From: Aquifex sp964425585
GTDB lineage: Bacteria; Aquificota; Aquificia; Aquificales; Aquificaceae
Length of the DNA: 6,362 nt
NCBI GenBank assembly: GCA_964425585.1
Contig: CAYRMG010000057.1
Span: 1-6,362, forward strand
Reading direction: 5' to 3'
Part shown: positions 1-6,342 of the stretch, in pieces
Layout of the letters: the number at the start of each line of letters is the position of its first letter
How positions within the stretch are numbered: position 1 is the stretch's first letter
The notes under the pieces: generated by a model
Database searches by the model: none
Told to the model about the DNA's origin: nothing
What the model saw: only the letters and a program-made list of their open reading frames with translations
Program-made: the position numbers and the translations under genes

Positions 1-11
1 AGGTAGAAGTT

Positions 12-1514
12 ATGGAAGTAGTTCAGCATTACAGGGCCTACAGGCCGAGGCCTATAAAAAGGGAAGAAAGAGATAAAGTAACCATTGTCTTTGGAGGACT
101 TACCTGGAAACACGAGAGGCTAATCCAGGGTGCCCTTGAAAATGCAGGGTATAAGGCAAAGCCCCTTCCCGAGATAAAAAGGGTAGACCTGGACATTGGA
201 AAGGAATACATAGACACGGGAGCCTGTTGTCCCACAACGTTTACTGCTGGAAACCTTGCGAGATTCCTTATAGAGACTGAAAAAAAAGAGGGTAGGGAAA
301 ACCTGAAAGAAAAATACGCCTTTGTAACAATAGGGGCTTGCGGACCCTGCAGATTCGGACAGTATCACGAGTCCTACGAAAGAGTCCTTGAGGGATTAAA
401 CTTAAGGGATTTTCGCATATTCCTTCTTGACCTGCTTCAGCTTGAGCAAAACGAGGGAGGAATAGAGATAACAGTTCCCCTTACCCTAAATCTCGTTCAC
501 GCTATGTTTATCGGAGACCTTCTTACGGATATGGAGTATGCAACAAGGCCTTACGAAAGAGTTCCGGGAATTACGGACAAAGTAATGAAAGAAAGTGTAG
601 AGATACTTTACGAAGTTCTGAAAAAGAGACCCCAAAAAGGAAAAAAGTGGGGTTCCTTCCTCTGGCATATAACTACGGATTACTATGTAAAAGCTTTGAA
701 GGAAATACTGAAGCTTTGGGAAAATGTTGAGGTTGACAGACTAAGGGTAAAACCGAAGGTTAAGATAACCGGTGAGTTCTGGCTCCAAACCCACGAGGGA
801 GACGGAAACTACAACATAAAAAGATGGCTTGAAAAAGAAGGAGCGGAAGTTATACCTCCCCCTGTAGCCATATGGATGGATTACTTAATGCATATGTTCC
901 TCTGGAGACTTGAGGAAAAGAAGGAATTTACCGACAAGTATTACCTAAAAAAGCTGGCGGTAAAAGCGATAATAAAACTTTACCACTTCGTATATAACAG
1001 ATTGAGAAGAGCACTGAACAATATCCCTAACGAGCTTCCTCCTCAAGAAAAGTTAAGGGAACTTGCAAAGCCATACTTCCATTACCTTCTTGCCGGAGGA
1101 GAGGGCTTTATGCTTATAGGAAAAGCCCTTTACGCCCATCTCAATAAACACGCTCATATGATTTGTGAGCTCTCACCCTACGGGTGTATGCCGAACACCA
1201 TGTCCATAGGGGCTATGCAGGCGGTCTTAGGAAAACATCCAGACCTACTATACGCTCCTATAGAGGTTAAGGGAGACTCGGAAGTTCACGCTCTTTCCCG
1301 CTGTCAAATGATACTTACGGAAGCAAAGAAAAGGGCAATAAAAGAGTTTGAAGAAGTTATGGAAAAAACAAATCTCACGGAAGAGGATATTAGAAATTAC
1401 GAAGAGGAACACCCCGAACTCAAGAAGGCAACCTACAAGATTCCCCATTACGGGTATGCGGGCACCGCTGCAAACTACGTTATGCACATTGCAAAGCTCA
1501 TGGGGAGGGCGTAA
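12..1514 (+). CDS. HgdB-like Fe-S subunit of a split 2-hydroxyacyl-CoA dehydratase/DCCP-type system (500 aa)
   Basis: The protein matches the C-terminal HgdB-like unit of the large fused activase/DUF2229 proteins. Visible blocks are a first Rossmann-like half (residues 22-135) with ACCPTT at 71-76 and ACGPCRFGQYHE at 109-120, a second half opening with VKITGEFW at 250-257 and EGDGNYNI at 262-269, and SPYGCMPNT at 388-396. Cys73, Cys113 and Cys392 are the expected three Fe-S ligands by family pattern; Cys72, Cys110, Cys385 and Cys431 are extra. Residues 285-360 are a helical, aromatic and basic insert. The family accepts ATP-energised electrons from an activase to reduce a substrate at an Fe-S site; the substrate here is unknown and I infer a cytoplasmic enzyme. 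It probably pairs with the product of 3690-4886. The start is uncertain: ATG at 12 has AGG eight bases upstream, but the frame is open to the window edge, so a few more residues are possible. Confidence 0.85.
   Translation: MEVVQHYRAYRPRPIKREERDKVTIVFGGLTWKHERLIQGALENAGYKAKPLPEIKRVDLDIGKEYIDTGACCPTTFTAGNLARFLIETEKKEGRENLKEKYAFVTIGACGPCRFGQYHESYERVLEGLNLRDFRIFLLDLLQLEQNEGGIEITVPLTLNLVHAMFIGDLLTDMEYATRPYERVPGITDKVMKESVEILYEVLKKRPQKGKKWGSFLWHITTDYYVKALKEILKLWENVEVDRLRVKPKVKITGEFWLQTHEGDGNYNIKRWLEKEGAEVIPPPVAIWMDYLMHMFLWRLEEKKEFTDKYYLKKLAVKAIIKLYHFVYNRLRRALNNIPNELPPQEKLRELAKPYFHYLLAGGEGFMLIGKALYAHLNKHAHMICELSPYGCMPNTMSIGAMQAVLGKHPDLLYAPIEVKGDSEVHALSRCQMILTEAKKRAIKEFEEVMEKTNLTEEDIRNYEEEHPELKKATYKIPHYGYAGTAANYVMHIAKLMGRA
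1502..1509 (+). promoter_or_regulatory. Ribosome binding site of the activase gene
   Basis: GGGGAGGG lies seven bases before the ATG at 1517 and inside the last codons of the preceding gene. It supports this start and tight coupling of the two genes, whose stop and start are two bases apart. Confidence 0.7.
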
Positions 1515-1516
1515 AT

Positions 1517-3688
1517 ATGCTTATTCTGGGTCTTGACGTTGGCTCTACAACCTGCAAATACGTTCTTTTAGACGAAGAAGGGAAAATAATAGCAAAGGCT
1601 TACGAGAGACATAATACAAGACAGGCGGAGAAAGTTCTTGAGTTTCTGGAAAGGCTTGAAAAAGAACACGGATTTAAAGCCGGGAGGGACCGCGTATACA
1701 TAACCGGTTCCGGAGGGGGAACAATAGGGGAGTTTATAGGTGCAAGATTTGTCCAGGAAGTTGTTGCGGTAGCTACCGCGGTTGAGAAGCTTCATCCCGA
1801 AGTTCGTTTTGTCTCCGAGATAGGCGGAGAGGATATGAAGACCATATTCTTTAACGGAGAGGGGGATAAAAGAACAAGACAGGTATTTATGCAGAGCGCC
1901 TGTGCAGGGGGGACGGGAAGCTTTATAGAAAAGGCTGCCAGAAAATTGGGGATTTCTCCCGAGGAACTTTCCCGTATGGGATATGAAGGATACCAGATTC
2001 ACAAGGTAAGTTCAAAGTGCGGAATATTCGCGGAGGCGGATGTAAACACCCTCGTAAAGGCGGGTGTTCCGAAAGAAGAAATAATAGCAAGTCTTTTCGA
2101 AGCGGTTGTTTATCAAAATCTCGCTGTTCTCACAAAGGGAAATACCCCAAGGCCATACGTCCTTCTTCTCGGAGGACCCAACCTATTTTTTAAAGGGCTT
2201 CAGGAGGCATGGAGATATCACCTGAAAAAACTCTGGGAAGAGAGAAATGTTCCCCTGCCGGAAGAAAAAGACCCGGATGAGCTGATAATAGTTCCAGAAA
2301 ATGCCCTTTATTATGCGGCTCTCGGGTGTGCCTTTACCGCATTTACAGAGCCCGAAGATAAAGGTTTATACAGAGGTAAGGATAAACTCAAATGGTGGAT
2401 AGAGATAGGACAATACGAGCAGAAGAAAAAGGAAGGAAGAAAAGGACTATGGAAAACAAAAGAGGAGCTGGAATCCTTCAGAAAAATCTATGAACCGCAG
2501 GTTTTTGCATATAAAAACAGAAGACCATACACCGGCGAAATAAAGGAGATTGTAATAGGTTGTGATTTTGGCTCAACAACCGCAAAGGCGGTTTGTATAA
2601 ACAAGAACAAGGAAATACTGTTTTCGGTTTACACCTTAAGTAGGGGAAATCCGATAGAGGATGCAAAATTTTTATTCAGGAAGATAAAGGAAAGAATCGG
2701 CAACGCCAAGGTTTTAGGGCTGGGTGTTACGGGATACGGAAAAGACCTACTTAAGGACATACTCGGGGCTGATGTTGCCATTGTTGAAACCGTGGCACAC
2801 GCAACAGCGGGACTTCATTTCTTCCCTGATGCGGACTGTATATGCGATGTGGGTGGTGTTGACGTCAAGATAATACTCCTCAGAAATGGGGCGGTTGTTG
2901 ATTTCAGGCTAAACTCCCAGTGCTCTTCGGGAAACGGAGCATTCCTTCAAGGTGTTGCGGAAAGGTTCGGAATTCCGCTTGAAGAGATTGCGGAAAGAGC
3001 TTTCAGGGCGGAAGCTATGCCAGAACTTACGATGGGATGTGGTGTATTTCTCCAGAGTGATATAGTAAACCAGCAAAGGAAGGGCTGGAATGCGGATGAG
3101 ATACTCGCAGCCCTTTGCTGGGTTCTTCCCCAGAACGTTTGGATATACGCGGGAAATATAACCAACTTCCAGAGCATAGGAAGAAAAATAATTCTCCAAG
3201 GGGGAACTCACAGAAACTTAGCGGTCGTAAAAGCTCAGGTTGACTTCCTGAGGTCTAAAATTCCGAATGCGGAAATAGTTGTTCATCCCTATTCGGGAGA
3301 AGCGGGGGCAATAGGTGCAGCCCTCATAGCCCTTGAGCACTACGAAAAGACCGGAAAAACTTCTTTCAGGGGTTTTGAAACGATTGAAAACCTTGAGTAT
3401 AAAACAACAACTTCCGAAGATACAGTATGCAGGTGGTGCCCCGTTGAGTGTAAAAGGACGTTCATAGATGTAAAACTTCCCGGAGGAAAGGGAAGACCGT
3501 GGTCAAAAGTCCCCCTTCCCGAAGGCTGGGTGAGAATAATCGTAAACAATGCCTGCCCCAAAGGACTCGTAGAGGATAAAAATGAGCTGAAAGTGGTAAA
3601 AGAGGAGATGGAAAAGATGAAGAAAAAGTTCCCGAGTATAGCACAGTTTGTCCAGAAAGAGGCTTTCAACACAAAAGTGGAGGTATAA
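1517..3688 (+). CDS. Tandem-domain ATP-dependent activase, BadF/BadG/BcrA/BcrD family (723 aa)
   Basis: Two complete ASKHA (actin/Hsp70-like) ATPase domains stand in tandem. Domain 1 (about 1-277) has phosphate loop GLDVGSTT at 5-12, EIGGED at 101-106, and cluster cysteines Cys129 (ACAGGTGSF) and Cys168 (KCGIF). Domain 2 (about 344-610) has GCDFGSTT at 348-355, CDVGGVDVK at 443-451, and Cys469 (QCSSGNGAF) and Cys508 (GCGVF). A linker of about 65 residues joins them. In both domains the two cysteines are 39 residues apart, the same spacing I recall for HgdC of Acidaminococcus fermentans (Cys127/Cys166), where a homodimer shares one [4Fe-4S] cluster. Here one chain should form the pseudo-dimer. 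The tail (631-723) has Cys638, Cys641, Cys645 and Cys680, a likely extra Fe-S or Zn site also typical of the fused relatives. The role is ATP-driven transfer of low-potential electrons to the HgdB-like subunits on either side. It starts 2 nt after the previous stop. Confidence 0.92.
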   Translation: MLILGLDVGSTTCKYVLLDEEGKIIAKAYERHNTRQAEKVLEFLERLEKEHGFKAGRDRVYITGSGGGTIGEFIGARFVQEVVAVATAVEKLHPEVRFVSEIGGEDMKTIFFNGEGDKRTRQVFMQSACAGGTGSFIEKAARKLGISPEELSRMGYEGYQIHKVSSKCGIFAEADVNTLVKAGVPKEEIIASLFEAVVYQNLAVLTKGNTPRPYVLLLGGPNLFFKGLQEAWRYHLKKLWEERNVPLPEEKDPDELIIVPENALYYAALGCAFTAFTEPEDKGLYRGKDKLKWWIEIGQYEQKKKEGRKGLWKTKEELESFRKIYEPQVFAYKNRRPYTGEIKEIVIGCDFGSTTAKAVCINKNKEILFSVYTLSRGNPIEDAKFLFRKIKERIGNAKVLGLGVTGYGKDLLKDILGADVAIVETVAHATAGLHFFPDADCICDVGGVDVKIILLRNGAVVDFRLNSQCSSGNGAFLQGVAERFGIPLEEIAERAFRAEAMPELTMGCGVFLQSDIVNQQRKGWNADEILAALCWVLPQNVWIYAGNITNFQSIGRKIILQGGTHRNLAVVKAQVDFLRSKIPNAEIVVHPYSGEAGAIGAALIALEHYEKTGKTSFRGFETIENLEYKTTTSEDTVCRWCPVECKRTFIDVKLPGGKGRPWSKVPLPEGWVRIIVNNACPKGLVEDKNELKVVKEEMEKMKKKFPSIAQFVQKEAFNTKVEV
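3679..3684 (+). promoter_or_regulatory. Ribosome binding site that fixes the start of the DUF2229 gene
   Basis: GGAGGT sits five bases before the ATG at 3690, which itself follows the activase TAA by one base. The next in-frame ATG upstream (3648) lies inside the activase gene and has no comparable site, so 3690 is the better start. Confidence 0.8.
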
Positions 3689-3689
3689 G

Positions 3690-4886
3690 ATGCTTCTTTT
3701 AAAGGTTTTTAGAAAAAGAACCGCCTCCGGCGGTAGTAGTAAAAAGGAAAGGGAAAAAATAAGGGTGGGTATACCGAAGTTTCTAAATGTATGGTCTACC
3801 CATCGGTTCTGGATAGGTTTTCTCAAATCCCTCGGAATAAAGCCGAAAAATATTGTTTTCAGTTCGGATACCTCCGAAGAACAATACAGGGAGTTCGGAA
3901 AGGGAAGGATAGGTATGGACTCCTGCTATCCGGTCAAAGCCCTTGCGGGACACATAGGTGAGCTCTTAACAAAAAATATAGATATACTCCTCGTTCCGAT
4001 GATTTATTCCCTTCCCTCCTTCCTAAGGGGGCATGTTGTTGACTCCCTTTCCTGCACAAGAGTTGCCATGGCTCCCGAAAACATAAAGGCGGGATTTATA
4101 AAGGAAGAAAATGTGTTTGAAAAACTCGGCGTGAAATACGTTTCTCCCTTCGTCAGCTTTGCGGAACCCCATCTTCTTCCTAAACAGCTCTATGAGGCCC
4201 TGAAAGATGTTCTGAATGTAAGCTACAAGGAGGTTGAGAAAGCGGTAAAAGACGGCCTTGAAGAGCTGGAAAGGTTTAACAGGAAAATGAGGAAAAAATC
4301 CAGAGAAATCCTGGAGTGGTGTGCCATGGAAAACCATCCATGCATACTTATACTCGCAAGACCTTACCACATGGACCCGGGAATAGGACACGAGATAGAC
4401 GTTGAGTTCCAAAACTGCGGCTATCCCGTTGTGTGGGGTCAGTATCTCCCGGTAGATGAGGATATACTGGACTGGCTTTTCGGAAAGGAAGTAGAAGAGG
4501 GAGTAATAAAATCTCCCTTTGACATTTCCGACGTTTGGGTTTCTTCTTACAGTGCAAACACAAATGAAATAATATGGGGAGCCAAGTTCGCCGCGAGGTT
4601 TCCCTGGATAACAGCCGTTGTGAGACTTTCAAGTTATGAGTGCGGTATGGACCAGCCTACCTACACACCCGTCCAAAGGATTGTTGAGGCTTCCGGAACC
4701 CTTTACTTTAAGTTCGGAGACCTGGACGAAACCAAACCCTCCGGAAGCGTAAAAATAAGGGTAGAGACTATAGATTACTACGTAAAGAAATACTCAAAAG
4801 AGATAATAAAGAGAAAATTAAGCGCTCTTGATAAATCAAGAATGCCCGAAAGCTTTAGGAAAATCCTTTATAATCAATTGACATGA
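3690..4886 (+). CDS. DUF2229/HgdB-like Fe-S subunit, partner of the activase (398 aa)
   Basis: Residues 25-95 carry the DUF2229 signature: VGIPKFLNVW at 26-35, a FW pair at 40-41, and DSCYPVKALAGH at 77-88. A second half follows with ILILARPYHMDPGIGHEID at 219-237, SSYSANTNEIIWGAKF at 285-300 and ECGMD at 317-321. In the fused relatives the corresponding phrases are 'RPYH.DPEINH' and 'GCGLDA'. Cys79, Cys122 and Cys318 fall where three Fe-S ligands are expected; Cys211, Cys218 and Cys243 look additional. The protein is thus a second HgdB-type unit and, by inference, forms a heterodimer with the product of 12-1514 that receives electrons from the activase. Residues 8-22 are a basic, Gly/Ser-rich leader that looks like a former interdomain linker. 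The start is chosen from the GGAGGT site; the end overlaps the next gene by ATGA. The reaction catalysed is unknown. Confidence 0.85.
   Translation: MLLLKVFRKRTASGGSSKKEREKIRVGIPKFLNVWSTHRFWIGFLKSLGIKPKNIVFSSDTSEEQYREFGKGRIGMDSCYPVKALAGHIGELLTKNIDILLVPMIYSLPSFLRGHVVDSLSCTRVAMAPENIKAGFIKEENVFEKLGVKYVSPFVSFAEPHLLPKQLYEALKDVLNVSYKEVEKAVKDGLEELERFNRKMRKKSREILEWCAMENHPCILILARPYHMDPGIGHEIDVEFQNCGYPVVWGQYLPVDEDILDWLFGKEVEEGVIKSPFDISDVWVSSYSANTNEIIWGAKFAARFPWITAVVRLSSYECGMDQPTYTPVQRIVEASGTLYFKFGDLDETKPSGSVKIRVETIDYYVKKYSKEIIKRKLSALDKSRMPESFRKILYNQLT
3721..3733 (+). other. Short GC-rich inverted repeat just inside the DUF2229 gene
   Basis: CCGCC and GGCGG flank a TCC loop, giving a five-pair hairpin 31 bases downstream of the start codon. 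It lies in the Gly/Ser-rich leader coding region. It may be chance or may tune translation; no U-tract follows, so it is not a terminator. Confidence 0.35.
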
Positions 4887-5386
4887 GGTTAAAGAAACTG
4901 CCTATAAGAAGAAAGATGCCAATGGATCTCCCTTACATAGAAAAGCTTTTCAGGGAAGAAGTAGGGCTTGATATTAAAGAGCATAAAGATAAAGGAGAGG
5001 CTATATCCGAAACCGTTGTAGAGATATATGAGGAGCTTCTCAGAAAGGGAATAGAAAATGCTAATTACAACGGAAGGGATTACGTTTCCTATAACGACCT
5101 TCCCATTACCGAGGACCTTGAAAGGAATATAAACAGATTTATCCAGGACCGCGGTGAAGAAGTTCTAAAGGCTTTTGTAGACTACCTCGCAGAACTTGAG
5201 GAAGAGCTTTTAAAAGTTCAGGAAGCACTTCCTCCCCTTGATGAGGAACTCCACAAAAAGAAGGGTGATATCCTCGGAGGAATAATGTTAACCTTTGCAG
5301 AGGTTGCAAAGATGATAAACGGAGAAAGAAAACTTTACGCGGAAACGATACCCGTAACAAGGGAAGTCTTAAGGAATATGATTTAA
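4883..5386 (+). CDS. DUF1931 double histone-fold protein (167 aa)
   Basis: The sequence fits the DUF1931 family, small bacterial proteins holding two histone folds in one chain. The first fold spans about 16-80: a helix with PYIEKLFREEVG at 17-28, a long central helix at 41-61, then NGRDYVSYNDLPIT at 63-76, which has the histone-like pattern of Arg-Asp followed by a short strand and 'DLPIT' before the third helix. The second fold spans about 81-167 and is mostly Glu/Lys/Leu helix. From memory, the representative structure is Aquifex aeolicus Aq_328 (PDB 1R4V), and this protein looks the same or nearly so. No enzyme motif is visible. Whether the family binds DNA is not settled; the high acidity of 101-122 argues against simple archaeal-style DNA wrapping. 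The gene starts in an ATGA overlap with no clear Shine-Dalgarno, so it probably depends on translational coupling. Met12 and Met14 are alternative starts. Confidence 0.82.
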   Translation: MRLKKLPIRRKMPMDLPYIEKLFREEVGLDIKEHKDKGEAISETVVEIYEELLRKGIENANYNGRDYVSYNDLPITEDLERNINRFIQDRGEEVLKAFVDYLAELEEELLKVQEALPPLDEELHKKKGDILGGIMLTFAEVAKMINGERKLYAETIPVTREVLRNMI

Positions 5387-5703
5387 AAGCTCATGCTCTT
5401 CAGCTCTTCTATCCATTGCTGAAACTCCTGTGCCATTGAGGGGTGGTTATACTTCATCGCCTGCTTTATTCCCTCCTCAAGAACCTCTATTGCTTTTTGG
5501 AATTCCCCGAGTTCTTCATAACATTTTGCAAGCGTTCTGTATGCGGCTCCTTCATCCTCTTGAAGCTCTAAATATCTTGTTAGGTGTTTTATGGCATTAT
5601 CGTAATCTTTAAGCTTGTAATACTCAAGGCCTAAAGAATAATGAACCATCGGGTTATCGGGATTCTTCTCAAGAAGTTGCTTAAAGTATTCTACCCTATT
5701 CAT
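5383..5703 (-). CDS. Small tetratricopeptide-repeat protein (106 aa)
   Basis: It is an all-helical protein with two recognisable TPR units: residues 18-50 (Leu24-Gly25, Tyr28, Ala37, Leu41) and residues 51-84 (Tyr55, Leu58-Ala59, Tyr62, Ala71, Leu75). They are preceded by a half-repeat helix (2-14, ending NPDN) and followed by a capping helix at 87-103. No signal peptide or membrane segment is present, so it is probably a cytoplasmic protein-protein adaptor; the partner cannot be read from sequence. The start is well supported by AAGGAGGT five bases upstream. The start overlaps the end of the phosphoesterase gene by 8 nt, so the two are co-transcribed. Its stop codon shares bases 5384-5385 with the stop of the convergent histone-fold gene. 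Confidence 0.85.
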   Translation of the reverse strand: MNRVEYFKQLLEKNPDNPMVHYSLGLEYYKLKDYDNAIKHLTRYLELQEDEGAAYRTLAKCYEELGEFQKAIEVLEEGIKQAMKYNHPSMAQEFQQWIEELKSMSF

Positions 5704-6265
5704 TTTTAACCTCCTTAAGGATTTTTGATAGGCTCACGGCGTTATATCCGTTCCATTCAACGTTCACGTTATAACAATTTACCCCCACTTCCCTGCAACC
5801 GCACCTTATTCCCCGTTCGTTCCAGTGAACATGTCCGTGAATCAGCAAATCGCAACCTTCTTTAAAGTATACTTCCCTTATAAGTTCTTGCCTTTCGGGA
5901 TAACGATTAGTAAGAGGGTCAAGGGCAGGATAATGGGAAAGAAGAATCCTCACGTTTTCGTATTCAATAATCGTGTAAAGTTCGTAAATTTCATCAAAAT
6001 ATTCACTCAGTTTTTCCCTATTCCTGTCATGATTTCCCATAACCAAAATCTTTTTTGCGGGTAGCCCTTTCCATATCTTTAGGTATCCCTGTTCATCGTT
6101 AAAGTGCCAGGTGAAATCTCCGAGGTGGAATAAGATATCTCCCTCTTTTAGGGTTTTATAAAGGTTGTTCAGTATTACTACCTCAAAGCCTACAAATCTC
6201 ACCTTCGGGTTCAGGTTAACTATGTTTTCGTGGTAAAAGTGGGTGTCAGAAATAAGGTGCACCAT
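5696..6265 (-). CDS. Calcineurin-like metallophosphoesterase (189 aa)
   Basis: All five motifs of the calcineurin-like phosphoesterase fold are present and in order: SDTHF at 6-10 (metal ligands Asp7, His9), HLGDF at 47-51 (Asp50), MGNHDR at 76-81 (Asn78, His79), LSHYP at 109-113 (His111) and HGHVHWN at 143-149 (His145, His147). The layout (DTHF.HENI near the start, LSHYP, GHVH, then NV.V..NGYN near the end) matches the COG4186 type of small cytoplasmic phosphoesterases, so a two-metal phosphohydrolase is secure, but the substrate (phosphodiester, nucleotide or other phosphoester) is not predictable. Length is usual for the group. Residues 155, 157 and 164 form an unusual Cys cluster just after the last histidine motif. 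The ATG at 6265 has no good Shine-Dalgarno; GTG is the second codon, so the exact start may differ by one residue, and a short or leaderless transcript is possible. It heads a two-gene unit with the TPR protein. Confidence 0.9.
   Translation of the reverse strand: MVHLISDTHFYHENIVNLNPKVRFVGFEVVILNNLYKTLKEGDILFHLGDFTWHFNDEQGYLKIWKGLPAKKILVMGNHDRNREKLSEYFDEIYELYTIIEYENVRILLSHYPALDPLTNRYPERQELIREVYFKEGCDLLIHGHVHWNERGIRCGCREVGVNCYNVNVEWNGYNAVSLSKILKEVKNE
5709..5716 (-). promoter_or_regulatory. Ribosome binding site of the TPR gene
   Basis: Read on the minus strand, AAGGAGGT lies five bases before the ATG at 5703, inside the last codons of the phosphoesterase gene. It is a near-perfect Shine-Dalgarno and decides the start. 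Confidence 0.8.
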
Positions 6266-6284
6266 ACGTTAATAATTTAGAAAG
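6266..6284. promoter_or_regulatory. AT-rich strip, candidate promoter region for the phosphoesterase unit
   Basis: Between the phosphoesterase start and the hairpin lies the only AT-rich segment of the junction. On the minus strand it reads CTTTCTAAATTATTAACGT and could supply a -10 element such as TAAATT or TATTAA very close to the ATG. No convincing -35 is visible. A promoter in the other direction, for a gene beginning at 6343, could use the same strip. Confidence 0.25.
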
Positions 6285-6304
6285 GGCCTCCCGGGCGGGA
6301 GGCC
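6285..6304. other. Perfect 8-bp GC-rich hairpin/palindrome
   Basis: GGCCTCCC (6285-6292) and GGGAGGCC (6297-6304) are exact inverted repeats around a GGGC loop. On the plus strand an A6 run follows. On the minus strand the hairpin is followed by CTTTCTAAATTATT, a weak U-tract. It may be a minus-strand terminator for a gene beyond the right edge, or a 5' UTR or operator element if a plus-strand gene begins at 6343. Confidence 0.6.
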
Positions 6305-6314
6305 AAAAAACATA

Positions 6315-6337
6315 GGGGGAGGGAGGGGGAGGGAGGG
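6315..6337 (+). repeat. G-run tract with G-quadruplex potential, 10-bp tandem repeat
   Basis: Five runs of G (5, 3, 5, 3, 3) are separated by single A residues. The unit GGGGGAGGGA is repeated exactly at 6315-6324 and 6325-6334, then GGG follows. Single-base loops favour a very stable parallel quadruplex in plus-strand DNA or RNA. The last runs also serve as a possible Shine-Dalgarno for the ATG at 6343. Confidence 0.7.
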
Positions 6338-6342
6338 AGTTT

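Noticed and set aside
1568..2002. Long open frame antisense to the activase (minus strand)
   Set aside because: It is fully opposite a strongly conserved ATPase domain, its translation shows no family motif, and no ribosome site fits; it is a coding shadow.
1517..3688. Classical 2-hydroxyglutaryl-CoA dehydratase or benzoyl-CoA reductase operon
   Set aside because: The activase is a double-domain form with a Cys tail and the partner carries DUF2229; no CoA-transferase, acyl-CoA dehydrogenase or aromatic pathway gene is adjacent, so naming a substrate would be unsupported.
3648..3689. Fourteen-residue N-terminal extension of the DUF2229 protein from an upstream ATG
   Set aside because: It lies inside the activase gene in another frame, and a GGAGGT site correctly spaced before 3690 gives a better start.
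4023..4412. Minus-strand open frame of about 129 codons opposite the DUF2229 gene
   Set aside because: Low-complexity Phe/Val-rich translation opposite a recognised protein, with no supporting motif.
5430..6064. Plus-strand open frames opposite the TPR and phosphoesterase genes
   Set aside because: The minus-strand products have clear TPR and metallophosphoesterase motifs; the plus-strand translations do not resemble real proteins.
6285..6310. Plus-strand rho-independent terminator
   Set aside because: The hairpin is followed by A6, not T, and no plus-strand gene ends just upstream.
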